From Triatoma infestans (Eukaryota; Arthropoda; Insecta; Hemiptera; Reduviidae), in NCBI GenBank assembly GCA_011037195.1, contig JAAEAF010000672.1, forward strand, positions 415,608 through 479,607: 64,000 nt of DNA. Reading direction: 5' to 3'. The notes below the pieces were generated by a model. The model was not told the origin of the DNA. It worked only from the letters and a program-made list of their open reading frames with translations, and ran no database searches. Every line of letters begins with the position of its first letter. Position 1 is the first letter of the stretch. Below are positions 20,980 through 32,671 of this stretch, piece by piece. A program made the translations under genes and the position numbers.

Positions 20980-21960
20980 CTTGTGTTTTTAATAAATTAC
21001 AGAAAATTACAGAAATGGTTCTTACTGTAATAAGATTTTATGTAAAACCTTTTACATAAATCTTTTCTTAAATAAATGTAATACAAGATCACTAAGATAT
21101 ACACCTATTATATTTACAAATAAATAATCCAAGTAATATAAATATATAAAATAGATTATAAATATGTGGAATTAAACATTTTCCAAAGTAAAAAGGAAAG
21201 TGGAAATACTGGCGAAATAATAAGCCTGTTGAAAAGTGAGATGTGGAACATCTCTTCCCTTTTTATACTTTAGAAACGGGAATGTACACATAAAAGGGTT
21301 TCTACTGTTTTCTTATAGAGGATGTTTCAGCATCAAAAGAAAGTAAAAAAATTCCCTTTAGATAAAACTCCTAAAAAATATATAGTGTTATGGTGAAATA
21401 AACTTTAAGGTAAATATAGGAAAGATTAGGGATATTTGAAATATTATTCTTTAAATGTGATATTTATAAAATATTTCAGTTAAAATAGAGATGGTATCTG
21501 AGTTAATTTGTAGAAAACTGTTAAAGAAAAAGTTCAATTTAAGTTCAAAGTTTTTAATTTATTAAACACTAATGTTTTTAAAATAAGATAGAGAGCATTA
21601 ATACTTCTTAGAAATACTGTTTTAATTGTAAAAAAATTGAAGTTGAAAAATCTAGCTTGCAATGAAGCATGCAAGTCTTAATAACATTCTTGCTGGAAAT
21701 AACATACTTCTTATCATTCCCGACAGACTGTACCACCGATATCATGTTTTTTAACACTGCCACGCTAGCATATGTATAATAACAATAAAGATATTAATAA
21801 AAAAAAACTCCTAAACAGGCCTTCAAAAGATACCCAAAATGCATAAGGAAATAATAAACTAAAATTGATTTAACAATAAATTATTAGTAAATCTGAAGAA
21901 CCACATGGTACACTTTCACAGCAATACATTTATAAATTACGAACAATCAAGTGGATGGTA
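20980..21960. other. No recognisable feature
   Basis: AT-rich sequence without recognisable coding or repeat structure. Confidence 0.5.
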
Positions 21961-21974
21961 TATAATAAAAAGTT

Positions 21975-22906
21975 TACCTAGAGAGAGAAACACTTTATTC
22001 GTAAAGAATTGTCAGTGCGTCTGCTCGACAATGTCAAGTTGCTAACACACAGCTTACCAATCAATCGAACTGACATAAACAAAGAAAGAGGAAACAATAC
22101 ATTATTAACAGATTAAATCATGAAACAGATAATTTTGTTTTGTTATTGTTTTCCACTTTTCGACAACAGACGTGTGTGCGCAAAGTCTAACTGTAGATGT
22201 GGTGGTTAATGATGGCTAGAGAGTCTATAATAATCTCCTCCGTTAGCCTCGGCAATATATTCGGGTCTATACCGACCTCGTCCCAGAATTCCACCGTTTT
22301 CTTTGGAATAGTCCCCCAAGCACCGAACCATAGACCACGCACTTTATAGTCCCGTTCCCCAAACATATCTCTATACTTCTCGGAGAGATATGTAATACAT
22401 TTGCTATAAATGGCACGCTTTTCTGTGTCGACCTTATCCCCCTGCTGTGGATCGTTATTTTCATAACGCACCGTCGGATCAATGATGTACGCTAGTCTGC
22501 TGTCCCTTTTAAAGGCCACTATATCTGCATATCGCGCAGAGCCCTCATCATCAACAGCGTACACTTCCTCAAAGCAGGTATAATCAAGAGCCCTAAGAGA
22601 CTCTGCGATCGTGTGCTTGACCCTGTGATGCCGCCTAGTCACGAGGAGCATATTGTGTGGACAATTTCCGAGCACATGTGCCGGTGTTTCGTTCTCTCTA
22701 CCGCATTTGCGGCAGAGGGGTCCATCTCCTGCTGAACTCGTGGCAACTCCGGGAACGCCCTTGAGTGGAGCATAATTTATGTTTAATTTTATCGCGTTGG
22801 TCCACTCCGAGCCTGAGAGCACTTGCTTATTGTAGATGTACTTATTAACTTTGGGAGTCTCCCTGAAGTGACAGGCTCCTATCCCTTGTACGCAGATTAA
22901 TAACAA
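21975..22906 (-). pseudogene. R2-like LINE, zinc knuckle and restriction-like endonuclease end
   Basis: A 239-residue minus-strand frame (22187-22906), open throughout. The N-terminal part resembles the RT thumb-to-linker region (SEWTNAIKLN). A CCHC motif CRKCGRENETPAHVLGNC follows near residue 65, then RRHHRVKHTIAESL. The restriction-like endonuclease core RYADIVAF…LAYIIDPTVRYE (PD-D/E-type Asp residues) follows near 125-145, then KVRGLWFGAWGTIPK. R2-type elements use this nuclease for sequence-specific nicking. The RT and N-terminal fingers are missing (5' truncation at ~22906). A ~210-bp 3' UTR ends near 21975 and matches that of the copy at 57405. Confidence 0.85.
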
Positions 22907-22929
22907 TCGTACAGAAAATTTTTAACAAG

Positions 22930-23590
22930 TTACACACCGTTACTGAACTCTACATATAATGCATATAAAAACGAGGAAAATATTCTCCAATTAAAAATAT
23001 ATAGTATAACACTCAACATACACAAATAACAGCATACAGGTTGGTATTGACAATTTGTGGACTATTTATAATTTTATAATTGCAAAAATTATAAATGGCA
23101 TGCAAAATGCCGAAACGTCAGAGTAACTAAAATGTATAACATATAATATTAATTAAAAGAAAATAAGGCTGTAAAAAAAAGGTTCATTTTTTCAAAACCC
23201 GAAAAAAAAACACAACTACCATTCGACTTGATTACCAGTTGTAACAATAAACTCCTCCTGATTTCTCAAGTGGGTCGAATACGGGTCGAATTTGAAATCC
23301 AAGTACTTTCTTCAAGGAGACAACAAGTCAACAAGTATGGGAGTCTCAAACCGGCAATCCTAGTCAAAGATGTCTTAATTACAAACATCTTAAACCATCC
23401 AGAAGATTTTCATAAGAGCTCATATACTGCAATATCAAGAAGTAATCTTCCGTCTATGTTCTTGTTAGTCGCTTATCACATTTCTCTTATAATACTACAA
23501 TGCTCCTTAATGAAAGAAACGTTTAAATATGCATAGTGAGTAAAATTTATTAGAAATGTGGTGGTCTATTTCTCTTGAAACATAATATTA
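22930..23590. other. No recognisable feature
   Basis: A 102-codon open frame on plus (23228-23536) shows no family motif and no supporting context. I do not call it a gene. Confidence 0.5.
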
Positions 23591-23594
23591 TTCA

Positions 23595-23720
23595 AACAAA
23601 AAACTTCCCAGCGCTGCGACACTTTGTAAGAGGAAATACTGCGATCGTGTCAGTTTTTAGAAAATTGGGCTTTCAGTGCAAATAGGTTTTCGAAACGGCA
23701 AAAAGGAGTCCCTCTAGAAG
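23595..23720 (-). mobile_element. Family H tail fragment
   Basis: gtaagaggaaatactgcgat, then cgtgtcagttttt…ttttcgaaacg matches the 3'-terminal part of family H on the minus strand. Confidence 0.5.
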
Positions 23721-23944
23721 ACCATGATCTCTTTCCAAAATTTAAGGAACAATTTGTAATTAAAATACACTAACAGACACACAAACACAAGACTTTCTCA
23801 TACTGAAACAAATTTTTTTTTTTTCAAAATTGGAACTTTTAGTAACAATTTAATTATCCTTCACAATAAAATTGGATTGGAACCATACAGTATATTGAAC
23901 AAGCACTTCAAAAGCATGAAAAACATTCGAGGTTCCGTGGTTGA

Positions 23945-24100
23945 GATCGCGTCAAAGATTTGCTAAAAACCGACGTTTCACCCATGTTACATTTGTACTT
24001 CTTCTCAGTGTTTTTTTTTTACCTTGAAAGCCAATAAAGCAAACTTATAACCGACCCTGAAGAGGCTCATTGCAAGATGGCGAAACATTGTCGTTACGTC
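23945..24100. repeat. Possible PLE-type head-to-head pair, degenerate
   Basis: The plus strand has ctgaagaggctcattgcaag and gcgaaacattgtc. Upstream, the minus strand has ctgagaagaagtac followed by gtgaaacgtcgg. These resemble the CTGA…GAAAC blocks of the hammerhead-like motifs elsewhere in the window, but stem II does not fold well. Confidence 0.3.
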
Positions 24101-24259
24101 TCAACACTGGAAACTCAAGTGTTTTTCATGAAAATACCCGCGGAAACCTAAAATAAATTTTATTGCTAATAGTTTTAATCCAAAAATGTGTGTGTGTGTG
24201 TTAAGTAAAAAAATTGTAACAAAGAACATGATGAGCGAGTTTTGAGAAAATTGCTGAAA

Positions 24260-24765
24260 TCTATAGGAAAAAAAAAATCCGTCAAATAGTCACACGAATT
24301 TCTCTTGCTACAATGTACACAGTTCTGATTTATTTATGCGTATATTACACATTTAAAAAATGATGCGTATAATTGAAAATCTGTATAAGTATGTTCTTCC
24401 GAAAAATAATTAGACAACAAAGTTGTAGTTTGGGTATACTGATTTTCTTCAAACTCGAGATTTGACAACACATTAAATTCTTATTAAAGTGTAAAAGCTC
24501 TCGCTTAATATACTAAGTTTAAAGAAAATCGTTGGAGCCATTTTAGAGAAAATAGTAAAAACTTGAAAAACTTACTGAGTACTTGATTTTGTCGACTTGA
24601 TCGACTTGATTTTGTCCAAAAACCTTATCTTAGTGACCCCATGTAGCATCTAAACGAAATATCAAATTTCAACTTTCTTCAATATTTTCCAATTTTTGAA
24701 TTATGATGACTATAAAACACACACACACAGACCAATATCTAAAAAATTACTTCTTCTGCCCCAGG
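24260..24765 (+). mobile_element. Family H repeat, shortened copy
   Basis: 5' end aatccgtcaaatagtcacac then gaatttctcttgc. Internal ttcttcaaactcgagattt, aatcgttggagccatttta and a (CA) core (acacacacacacagacc). The 3' hairpin is lost. Confidence 0.7.
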
Positions 24766-24980
24766 ATTATCTTAAAATATATATTTCCTTTAAAAAACTC
24801 AACTAAAGAATATTTGACAAAGATTGCTATAACTTCCTAGCAAAGAAGATTTTTTTTAGATTGAGGGATTTTGAACGAAATCTGGCTAGTTCCTGAAATC
24901 CTTCTCTCTCAATGTCTGAAATGACATTTTAATGTTTCTACTTCATCGAAAAAAATCTAGAGAAATCCAATTCCCAGTTG

Positions 24981-26683
24981 AAAAAAAAATCTAGTGTATA
25001 ACACTCAGACGACTTTCTCCACATTTTTTTTTATGAAGAAAATAAAAAAAATACTGAAATAACTATTCAGTAAAATAGCACTTCCGGTCAACCGAATTTC
25101 TTCAAACTGGGAATATTATATGGCAACATATTTAATTTTAATTAAAATTTTTTTGTTGACAAAATTGTATAGCACATTGTTGAAATAAAATAACACTTTA
25201 GAGGATACCCCATAATCCCATCCCTCCCCTAAAAGTGTCCTTAAATGAATTTTCCTGAAGAAATGTTTCAAATAAAACTTGTAGCACTTTGTATTTGTAG
25301 TTGATATGTCAAATTTAAAGAAAATCGTTTGAACCGTTTTTAGAGCAAAATAGCAATAAACTAAAAATTACTTTCAGTAATGCGCAATTTCGGTCAACCG
25401 ATTTTTTTTTTCAAACTTGGGATTCCAAGAATATATTTAATACTAATTAATATTATTTCGATGATAAAATTGTCTAATAAACTAAAATAACACTTTAGAA
25501 GAAACCACGACCCCCAGCTCTCCTCCAAAAGTGTCCCGGAGAAATATTTCAAATACATATATCTCTTTGTATGTGTAGCTGATATATCGAGTTTAAAAAA
25601 ATCGATGGAGCCAATTTTCGAATAATTAAAAAAAACTGGAAAAAACCATTCAGTATAGTGGCCCTTCCGGTTGATGGATTTTGCCCGAAGTCGTCCGTCT
25701 GATGCGGTGATAGTATTGTAAGGACATAGCAATGTCAAAGCCTCACAAAATATAACAAAAGGAAAGAATAATTTATAACTAGTGGCCCCACAGCCGACCG
25801 CTGCCTTTTCAATACAAACGTATCAAAGACAAGCACCGATAAAGCCCTGTCTATTGAACAGAAGCCACCTGGTCTTTGAAAGTCGCCGATGGGCGACCAA
25901 ATCTGACCACTAACTGAATCACTGGTCGCCGACCTAACCAAGGTCGCACAAGGTCGCACGCTACTAGAGATGTCTTAGTGTGAGAACTTACTTACACACT
26001 TGATGTGTGTGAGTAAGACTAACATAAACTTCGCGCCCACTGAAAGAGGGATATTATATCATCATCATTACATCATGTCATTATACCAGTAGCCTATTAT
26101 TTATTAGTATCATTTTACAGCAGTCAGTTTATACTTGAGTTCCGAGCGCGTCCCTATATAAGATTTAAACTTATAATTATTTTCATAGTTGTGCATATTA
26201 GTTTATTATTATAATCATTTAAATTATTTGTTATTTAACTCTTACATATTTATTTACTTTTATCAAATCATATAATTGTAGTTATCATTAGGCTCATTCG
26301 AATTATTGTTAAAATATATTCTATTTTTATAAATTCAGTGTTAGTAATTCAAGCAATAACTCTCTAAACTAACTTCCCGCCTAATAATCCCTCTTCCAGA
26401 CCTTCCGGTCTAACTTCATACCTCAGATCCCGAACAATGATTCCACTACAGTAACAACGGAATACCAAGTTTGAGCTCCATACTTTATGCTTTTCAAAAT
26501 ATTCTTTTCACACACACACAAACACATACCTACATACATACATTATAGACCTTTTCTAAAAACCACTTATTGGATGGACTCAGTGGACCTCAGACGTGCA
26601 TTTCCGATGAAAACTCAGTTTCGAAAATCTGGACGATATTGAACATCAGCACACTTGCTCTATCAGCAATTAGAGAAAGTAAT
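24981..26683 (+). mobile_element. Family H repeat, full-length, split by a solo LTR
   Basis: 5' end aatctagtgtataacactca, then gactttctcc. Two complete internal units begin near 25080 (cacttccggtcaaccgaa) and 25386, and a third, partial unit near 25662. The (CA) core is at 26508-26545, then aaaaccacttattgg and ggacctcagacg, with the end agagaaagtaa near 26683. The LTR at 25717-26450 interrupts the third unit, and GTAT/GTAA flank it. Confidence 0.82.
25717..26450 (+). mobile_element. Solo LTR, family D, copy 2
   Basis: 734 bp from TGTAAGG to CCACTACA, flanked by GTAT (25713-25716) and GTAA (26451-26454), a slightly decayed 4-bp target duplication. It is collinear with the other D copies (ccacctgg, the tcgccgacctaacca block, cgagcgcgtcccta, aattattgttaaaatat). 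Insertion into the third unit of a family H copy is clear because the H sequence resumes at aacggaataccaag. A 4-bp duplication and TG…CA ends fit Ty3/Gypsy. Confidence 0.8.
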
Positions 26684-26768
26684 TAATTCAAATAAAATAG
26701 GAACTGTTAATATGTGATGGGTCCGTTATATTCTCTTATTTTATCCGTCGTAGCATGCATATGATTTT

Positions 26769-26814
26769 TGTTCCTGACCGGTTTCGCCGGATTTTTATCC
26801 ATCGTCAGAGAAAA
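26769..26814 (-). ncRNA. Hammerhead-like motif, left arm of palindrome
   Basis: Minus strand: stem I TTTCT/AGGAA around core CTGACGA (26802-26808), hairpin GGAT-AAAA-ATCC, then three extra bases (GGC), GAAAC and CGGTC. The extra bases before GAAA probably disable it. Confidence 0.4.
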
Positions 26815-26925
26815 TTCAGCCAGTCCGCATAGAGATTCACTTCAAACGTAATGTTTCTGTTACACTTATGTTAATATAATAGAAACATTACGTTGAAGTG
26901 AACTCTCTATGCGGACTTGGTGAAT

Positions 26926-26965
26926 TTTCTCTGACGATGGATGAAAATCTGAAACCGGTCAGGAA
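26926..26965 (+). ncRNA. Hammerhead-like motif, right arm of palindrome
   Basis: Stem I TTTCT (26926-26930) pairs with AGGAA (26961-26965), including one G-U pair. Core CTGACGA 26931-26937, one extra T, stem II GGAT/ATCT with a GAAA loop (26939-26950), GAAAC 26951-26955, CGGTC 26956-26960. Stem I and stem II sequences differ from those of the motif at 9900, yet pairing is kept. The same extra T precedes stem II. Confidence 0.55.
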
Positions 26966-27009
26966 CAAAATCAATATTCATACTACAACGGATAAAATAC
27001 CAGAAAATA

Positions 27010-28330
27010 AGAACTGTTTTTTGAGAAAATCGCAAAAATTGGAAAGCTTTACAAAAAAAATTTCACATTCAGTTCATGTCAATATTAAACTTAATACAAT
27101 ATCAATTTTGAGCTATTCGTTTTGATTTGGTTTTGATTGATTCTTCGTTTTTGTGATATTCCCTTCTCTTACAAATACAGTTTTTGCTAAAAACATATCT
27201 TTTTATATATTGGAGACGTCAAAAATGATTTCCGGTGAAAATAATTTCGATAATTGAATATAATTGCGATACTTACTCTTCTAACAGTAATAATAATAAA
27301 ATTATATATATATATATAATCGGATTATTATTATTTTTAATATATAATCCAAGAATTACCTTCTTTTTTTCTAGTTTTTTTTAATTTGAATAAAATTTCA
27401 AGTGAGAGATTAATTTTTATTTTAAGCCTGGAATGATATTAATATTTAATTTTTTTTTTATTTTCATGAATATAAAGATTTCGCATAATTTCTATTATTA
27501 ATGAAAAAAAAAAATGAATTCTAATAATCGTTGAAGAAGATATTAACATCAGAAAAATAGAGGAAAAGATTAAAAATGAAAAAAATAAAATAATATATAT
27601 ATAGAGAGAGAGATAATATATAGAGAGAAATATAGAGATAAAATAGAGAGAAATAATATATATATTAATGGTAAAACACTAAACTTTGTTTTATTATTTA
27701 AATTTTTAATTTTGAATGTAACTGAATGTGGAATTGTCTTGTATAAGTTAATAATACGGTTTTAAAATGGTTTCTAGACAAGAACTTAAGTATGATCAAA
27801 AATTTAACTACAATAAAATGTTGTACTTACTTTATATTATACATCAACTTAACACACCCAAACTGGTGACTTATGCCATCTATGCTTTCCTCATTTGTGG
27901 TCATCGCTGATCACCAAGATGTTTTTTTATTACAAGCTATTAGCTTCTTTTTTTTTTTTAAGAAAAAACACAACTTTGGTTAGCTGGATTATTTGGATGG
28001 ATAGAAACTTCAAGTTCTGATGGAAAACAACGACATTTTCTTATTAGCGTGCCCCATTTTTTTGGACGAGAACCAAAGTGATCAAATAATCTCAGTCAGA
28101 TTAAAGAGTGACTTATTCCTTGATCTACATCATTAAGACAATCTCGAAGGAGCAAGTGGTATTCGCCAGAATTAGGATAGTACATACCCGGGAAATATCA
28201 CCAGTATAGGCTGCTCTCCAGGGCTTACATGCTAATTAGAGGAGACGATTGGTAAACAAGGATCGAGAAATGGAGAAAGTCTTAAAAACTCCAAACATAT
28301 AACTATATCATCTATCCTCCAAACATGTAT
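27010..28330. other. No gene; AT-rich with microsatellites
   Basis: (TA)n near 27302 and 27590, and (GA)-rich runs 27602-27655. A GC-richer patch near 28080-28260 has no motif I recognise. Confidence 0.5.
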
Positions 28331-28339
28331 CCTGTTTCT

Positions 28340-29085
28340 GAATGTACGCGCATGGATATAGGTTTAACAGAATTTGCGGAGATTCAAAATTCATATTTGT
28401 TAATCTACTTTCATGAGACTTGACAATATGGTTTTGCCCAAAATCTTATCAACCGGAAGTGGCACATTATAATAGATTTTTCAATTTTTTTGTTGGCTTT
28501 CCTCGAACTGGGGGGGGGGGTATCAACTATTTTCTTGAAACTTTAAACTTGCCACTACAAACATGAGGCTATATCATTTATATTGTGGAAGCGGTTTCCA
28601 GAAAAATTCCTTATAAGAGGTTCTGAAACGGGGTGATTTTAGGCTTCCATCTAATGTGCCATTTCGCTAAATTGTAAGATTCTAGGATAGGTAAAATAAT
28701 TATAAGTATTAAGTACGTTCGCTACAATCCCGAGTTTGAACAGAATCAGTTGATTGGATATGCGATTTTATGGAATGGTTTATTCAGGATTTTCTCGATA
28801 GGCTTTAACAAAAAAAAACTTCGTATACTAATAATATGTACATAGATTTATCACTTTTGTTTGACAAATTTTTGAGTAAAGAATTTTATGGGCGGTTCTG
28901 GAAAACTAAATGGTCCGGGTTTACTTCAACATTTTATAGTTTAGGTTTCCCCTGTCTATATAATATTGAAGCCAACATTAATTAGAAAGAAAACATTTCA
29001 TGTTTGGCAACTATGAAAGTTCTATAATTATTTCACCAGATTTTGTTCACAGGTAAAGATTTAATCGAATTTTTCTTAAATATTT
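28340..29085. repeat. Repeat segment H2, copy 1 (uninterrupted)
   Basis: About 745 bp closely matching 32010-32671 plus 34330-34455. It includes atggatataggt, a (G)10 run (28511-28520) and cttcgtatactaataatatg. Part of it (28450-28800) looks like a divergent minus-strand relative of family H (tcaaccggaagtg, ccgagtttgaacagaatc). It shows the empty site for the R1-like insertion: …atattgaagccaacatt… is continuous here (about 28964-28981). Confidence 0.8.
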
Positions 29086-29311
29086 CTGAAGAAAGCCTTT
29101 CAAGATATGAATCAAGATAGACGAGTTTAGAGGACAGATGGTACTGGAGATTTTAATAATGTATAAGTGGGATTGTTTATAAAGCACTAAGGTAGTAATG
29201 ATAATTAGGATTAGTCAGAAAAGACTGAGACACAGGTGCAAATGATCTAATCGTCGTTTTGCAACTTTAAACCAACAATGGGCGGTCATTAAGTGGTTCA
29301 TACTGTTTATT

Positions 29312-29360
29312 AAGGCATCTTAAAGATGGGCGAACGCCTGAAACCGATCGGTCCGAACCA
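29312..29360 (+). repeat. Degenerate hammerhead-like motif
   Basis: catcttaaagatgggcgaac then gcctgaaaccgatcggtcc matches the PLE motif at 9900 but has lost the CTGA box (TTAA) and gained two bases in stem III. Confidence 0.55.
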
Positions 29361-29552
29361 AAAATGAAGGAAAAAATTCAAATTAAGTTTGAAAGGTAAC
29401 AGTTTAAAATTTTTTTTTTTTTTTTAATATAGTTATTTATTGACATTTTATTATATTAAATTGTTTATAGTCCTGAAGATCGAAATAAATATGTATACCC
29501 GTTACTTTGGAATTTTCTGTAACAGTTTAGTAGCATAATTTATAAAGTTTGC
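29361..29552. other. No recognisable feature
   Basis: AT-rich; T14 run near 29412. Confidence 0.5.
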
Positions 29553-29803
29553 AGGGGTCGCCAACTGGGGTTCTCTCAATCCATGCTCTTAACCTTTATA
29601 TTCGGGGGCGTGTGGTAAGCATGCCAAGGTCCCCTCGCCATATAGTTTCGGCCTTTGCTACCTAGATGTGCTACCAACTGTAGCTTTCCACTTTTTCTCA
29701 CGATGCTGGGTCAACACCGACTTTGCCCTCCCGGGAATTGAACCCCGAATTCTCGCATCGAAAGCGTGTGCGCAAGCCTCTAGACCAACACATGAGGACG
29801 ACC
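29553..29803 (-). mobile_element. SINE family A copy
   Basis: Minus strand head catgtgttggtctagaggct, B-box ggttcaattcccgggagggc; body aaagtcggtgttgacccagc and gtggaaagctacagttggta. It is more diverged than the copy at 30765. Confidence 0.75.
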
Positions 29804-30760
29804 AGCCTCCATTATATAGTAAAAAAATCAATTAAATCTTAACAACATATTAAAAGAGTGGAAAATAATAAATATCATAATTAAAAATAGTTATTATTAA
29901 AGCAATACGTAACAATACACATTGGAATTTAGTTATATCGCTAACTCCATACATAAAACCACAACATGTGCTAACTTAAAACAATAAATCAAAACATTAA
30001 TCGTTCCAGTTCTAAAATTTAGTTTGCCTGTATCATTTTATTTCCAAATTAAGACCTTCGTATGTAACCAAAACTTGAAAATGAGTTAATAATAGTAATT
30101 CACACCGTACCCATAATGTTAAACAAATGAATTCCAAATTTCTGTTAATTTATTGTGAAAACTTTAACTGCTTAATATATATATTTTTAAATTTAAAAAA
30201 ACATTTCTTCAATTAAGTTTTCTTTGAAAAATGAAGATTAATAAATATTCATCTAAATAGTGATAAATAAATACCAATAAAAGAGAAAACAATATATCCT
30301 TTTTGAACGAATGTTTTGCAGAACGCGGACATTGCTTTCAAATCTATGTTTAATCGCTGATATAGCAAACATGATGGCACTAGAATCCGGAAACAAATAG
30401 AAATAATAATTCGGCAAGGATTACCTGATATAAAAAGGGAAGAAATTGAAATAATGAATTACTTTGAGAAGATTTATGGATTTATGGAATTTCTTGTATA
30501 TCATGGCCTTTACAACTGATTTACATATGCCATTTCATAAAAGATGTAGAGTTCAATGGAAGTTTAGAAGGAAGCGTGATCTTGGTTGCTAAAAACTATA
30601 AACCGGAATGTCTCGATATACTGAAGTATGGTTCACCAGCTTGTGTCCTAAGGCTATTCAATAACAACTGATTAATGATTCATGTGGACGACATAAATCG
30701 TATGTTTTCTGATGAAAGCTTATATCTATCTGTGTGGGGAAAAAAAATATGGCGCATCAG
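29804..30760. other. No recognisable feature
   Basis: AT-rich. A short stretch near 30540-30660 is less AT-rich but encodes nothing that I recognise. Confidence 0.5.
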
Positions 30761-30764
30761 ACCA

Positions 30765-31001
30765 AGAAGGGCCAAGGCTTGCCAGACGGCAATTTAAACG
30801 GGGGGGGAGGGCGTGTGGTAAGCACGCCACAGTTCCTTTGCCGTTTAGTTCCGGCCTTCGCTACCTATGGCGCTACTAACTGTACTTTCCCACTTTTTAT
30901 CACGATGCTGGGTCAACACCGACTTTGCCCTCACGAGAATCGAACCATGAATTCTCGCACTAAAGGCAAATGCGCTAGCCACTAGACCAACGCGTGAGGA
31001 C
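30765..31001 (-). mobile_element. SINE family A, best-preserved copy
   Basis: Minus strand head: cgcgttggtctagtggctag (A box, tRNA-Glu-like), ctttagtgcgagaattcatg, then ggttcgattctcgtg (B box). Body: aaagtcggtgttgacccagc, gtgataaaaagtgggaaagt, then a GC-rich tail with gcgtgcttaccacacgccct. The head is not a functional tRNA, since the acceptor stem does not pair. Confidence 0.8.
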
Positions 31002-32009
31002 AAAATTGGTTTAAACTTTCTTTATAAAATTTAAATTCGGTATGAAAGGAATGCAAACTCCATCGAGTGACATGTACTAATTGCAACTTGTAGCTATGCT
31101 CCGTAGATTGGTATTTGGAAGGTTTTTCCTTCATACTCAGCCTTAAAAATTGTCCCAGCTAGAATATTTTTGGACCTACAGACTAAGCTTTGCAGACCCA
31201 ACTTCTGGAATTTGTACCCTCGTATTTTATTCGCTTGTGTTAAAAAAAAGAAAAAGAATAATTTAACCAATGAGTACTTTAAATTTAATGAATATAAAAC
31301 ACATAAACCTTTCCTTCGAAAACTATTTTTACTTCCTCTTACGCTGTAAGAGAAAGCATTGCATTCGTGCCAGACTTTCGAAATTAAATTTTTGCGAAAA
31401 TGCCCTCTGACCACAAAAAAGTTGGTTTTTAAAAATGGGTCTTGAGTTTTTCTATGCGTGCACGTTTTTCTTCCCAAGAGTAGCCGTTCTAAGTAGGACT
31501 TTATTTCTCCATGCTCCATATTAAATATATTACATGCATTAAATAAACACGTGTTTTAAAAAGAAAAGTTAAATATATAAATAAATAACCATGTACACCT
31601 GACGAGATTCAAATAATTCTTGGCAATATAAAAGTAAAACTATTACAAATCAAGATACATAATAATTTTATAAACAATTAATGAAGAAATAATTAAAAGC
31701 AAAATTACATGAACAATATTATATAGCAAGATAAGCAAAATCAATTAAATCGGCGAAACTATGAAAATCCTCAAAACTGGGACAAAGCAGAAAATCAGCA
31801 ATTATATCAGGAGGCCATGGATCACTTTCTAAGGACTAAGTTCAAAAGATGGTCAGTGTTAACTGAACATTTTTGCAAATTGTGTTGGAAACCATTATCT
31901 TTTTAATCTGCCATGTCTGCTTATAGCTTGAGTCAAATTGTAAGTCAAATTAATATGGGATTTTATGAATTCGATCGCTTGCAGTATGATTCCACAGAGC
32001 CTTTCATTC
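31002..32009. other. No gene; family H-like tail near 31330-31440
   Basis: ttcctcttacgctgtaagag then aaagcattgcattcgtg looks like a family H terminal hairpin region on minus. A 141-codon minus frame (31094-31519) runs across it and is rejected as a gene. Confidence 0.45.
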
Positions 32010-32659
32010 TCCTGCATCTGTATGTACTCGCATGGATATAGGTGTAACAGAATTTGCGGAAATTTAAAATTCATATTTGTTAATCTATTTCCAGAAGACT
32101 TGACAATATGGTTTTGCCCAAAATTTTATCAACCGGAAGTGTCATATTATAATAGATTTTTCAATTTTTTGTTGGCTTTCCTCGAACTGGGGGGGGGGAT
32201 CAACTATTTTCTTGAAACTTTAAACTTGCCACTACAAACATGAGGCTATATCATTTATATTGTGGAAGCGGTTTCCAGAAAAAATTCCTTATAAGAGGTT
32301 CTGAAACGGGGTAATTTTAGTCTTCCATCTAATATGCTATTTCGCTAAATTGTAAGATTCTAGGATTGGTAAAATAATTACAAGAATTAAGTACGTTCGC
32401 TAAAATTCCGAGTTTGAACAGAATCAGTTGAGTGGATATGCGATTTTATGGAATGGTGTATTCAGGATTTTCCAGGATTCTCCAGGATTTTCTCGATAGG
32501 CTTTAAAAAAAAAAAAACTTCGTATACTAATAATATGTACATAGATTTATCACTTTTGTTTGAAAAATTTTTGAGTAAAGAATTCTATGGGCGGTTCTGG
32601 AAAGCTAAAGAGTCCGGGTTTACTTCAACATTTTATAGTTTAGGTTTCCCCTATCTGCA

Positions 32660-32671
32660 AATATTGAAGCC
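32660..32671 (+). repeat. 12-bp TSD of the R1-like insertion (left)
   Basis: AATATTGAAGCC, repeated exactly at 34330-34341. The empty site is present in H2 copy 1. Confidence 0.88.

Larger units (their letters stand above)
26735..27003. repeat. Palindromic element: head-to-head hammerhead-like pair
   Basis: Left arm 26735-26858 and right arm 26881-27003 are reverse complements with few mismatches and about 20 bp between them (centre gttacacttatgttaatata). Each arm contains one hammerhead-like motif, oriented outward. The arrangement is like the inverted pLTR arms of the PLE at 1720-9982 reduced to its minimum, but the sequence is a different family. Confidence 0.75.

Noticed and set aside
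22267..22482. Second minus-strand frame inside the R2-like ORF
   Set aside because: Overlaps the nuclease-coding frame, which has the recognised motifs.
23228..23536. 102-codon plus frame
   Set aside because: No motif, no homologous repeat in the window, and composition like the surrounding AT-rich DNA.
31094..31519. 141-codon open frame on the minus strand
   Set aside because: It crosses a family H-like terminal hairpin and poly-Phe from a homopolymer; no protein family is recognisable.
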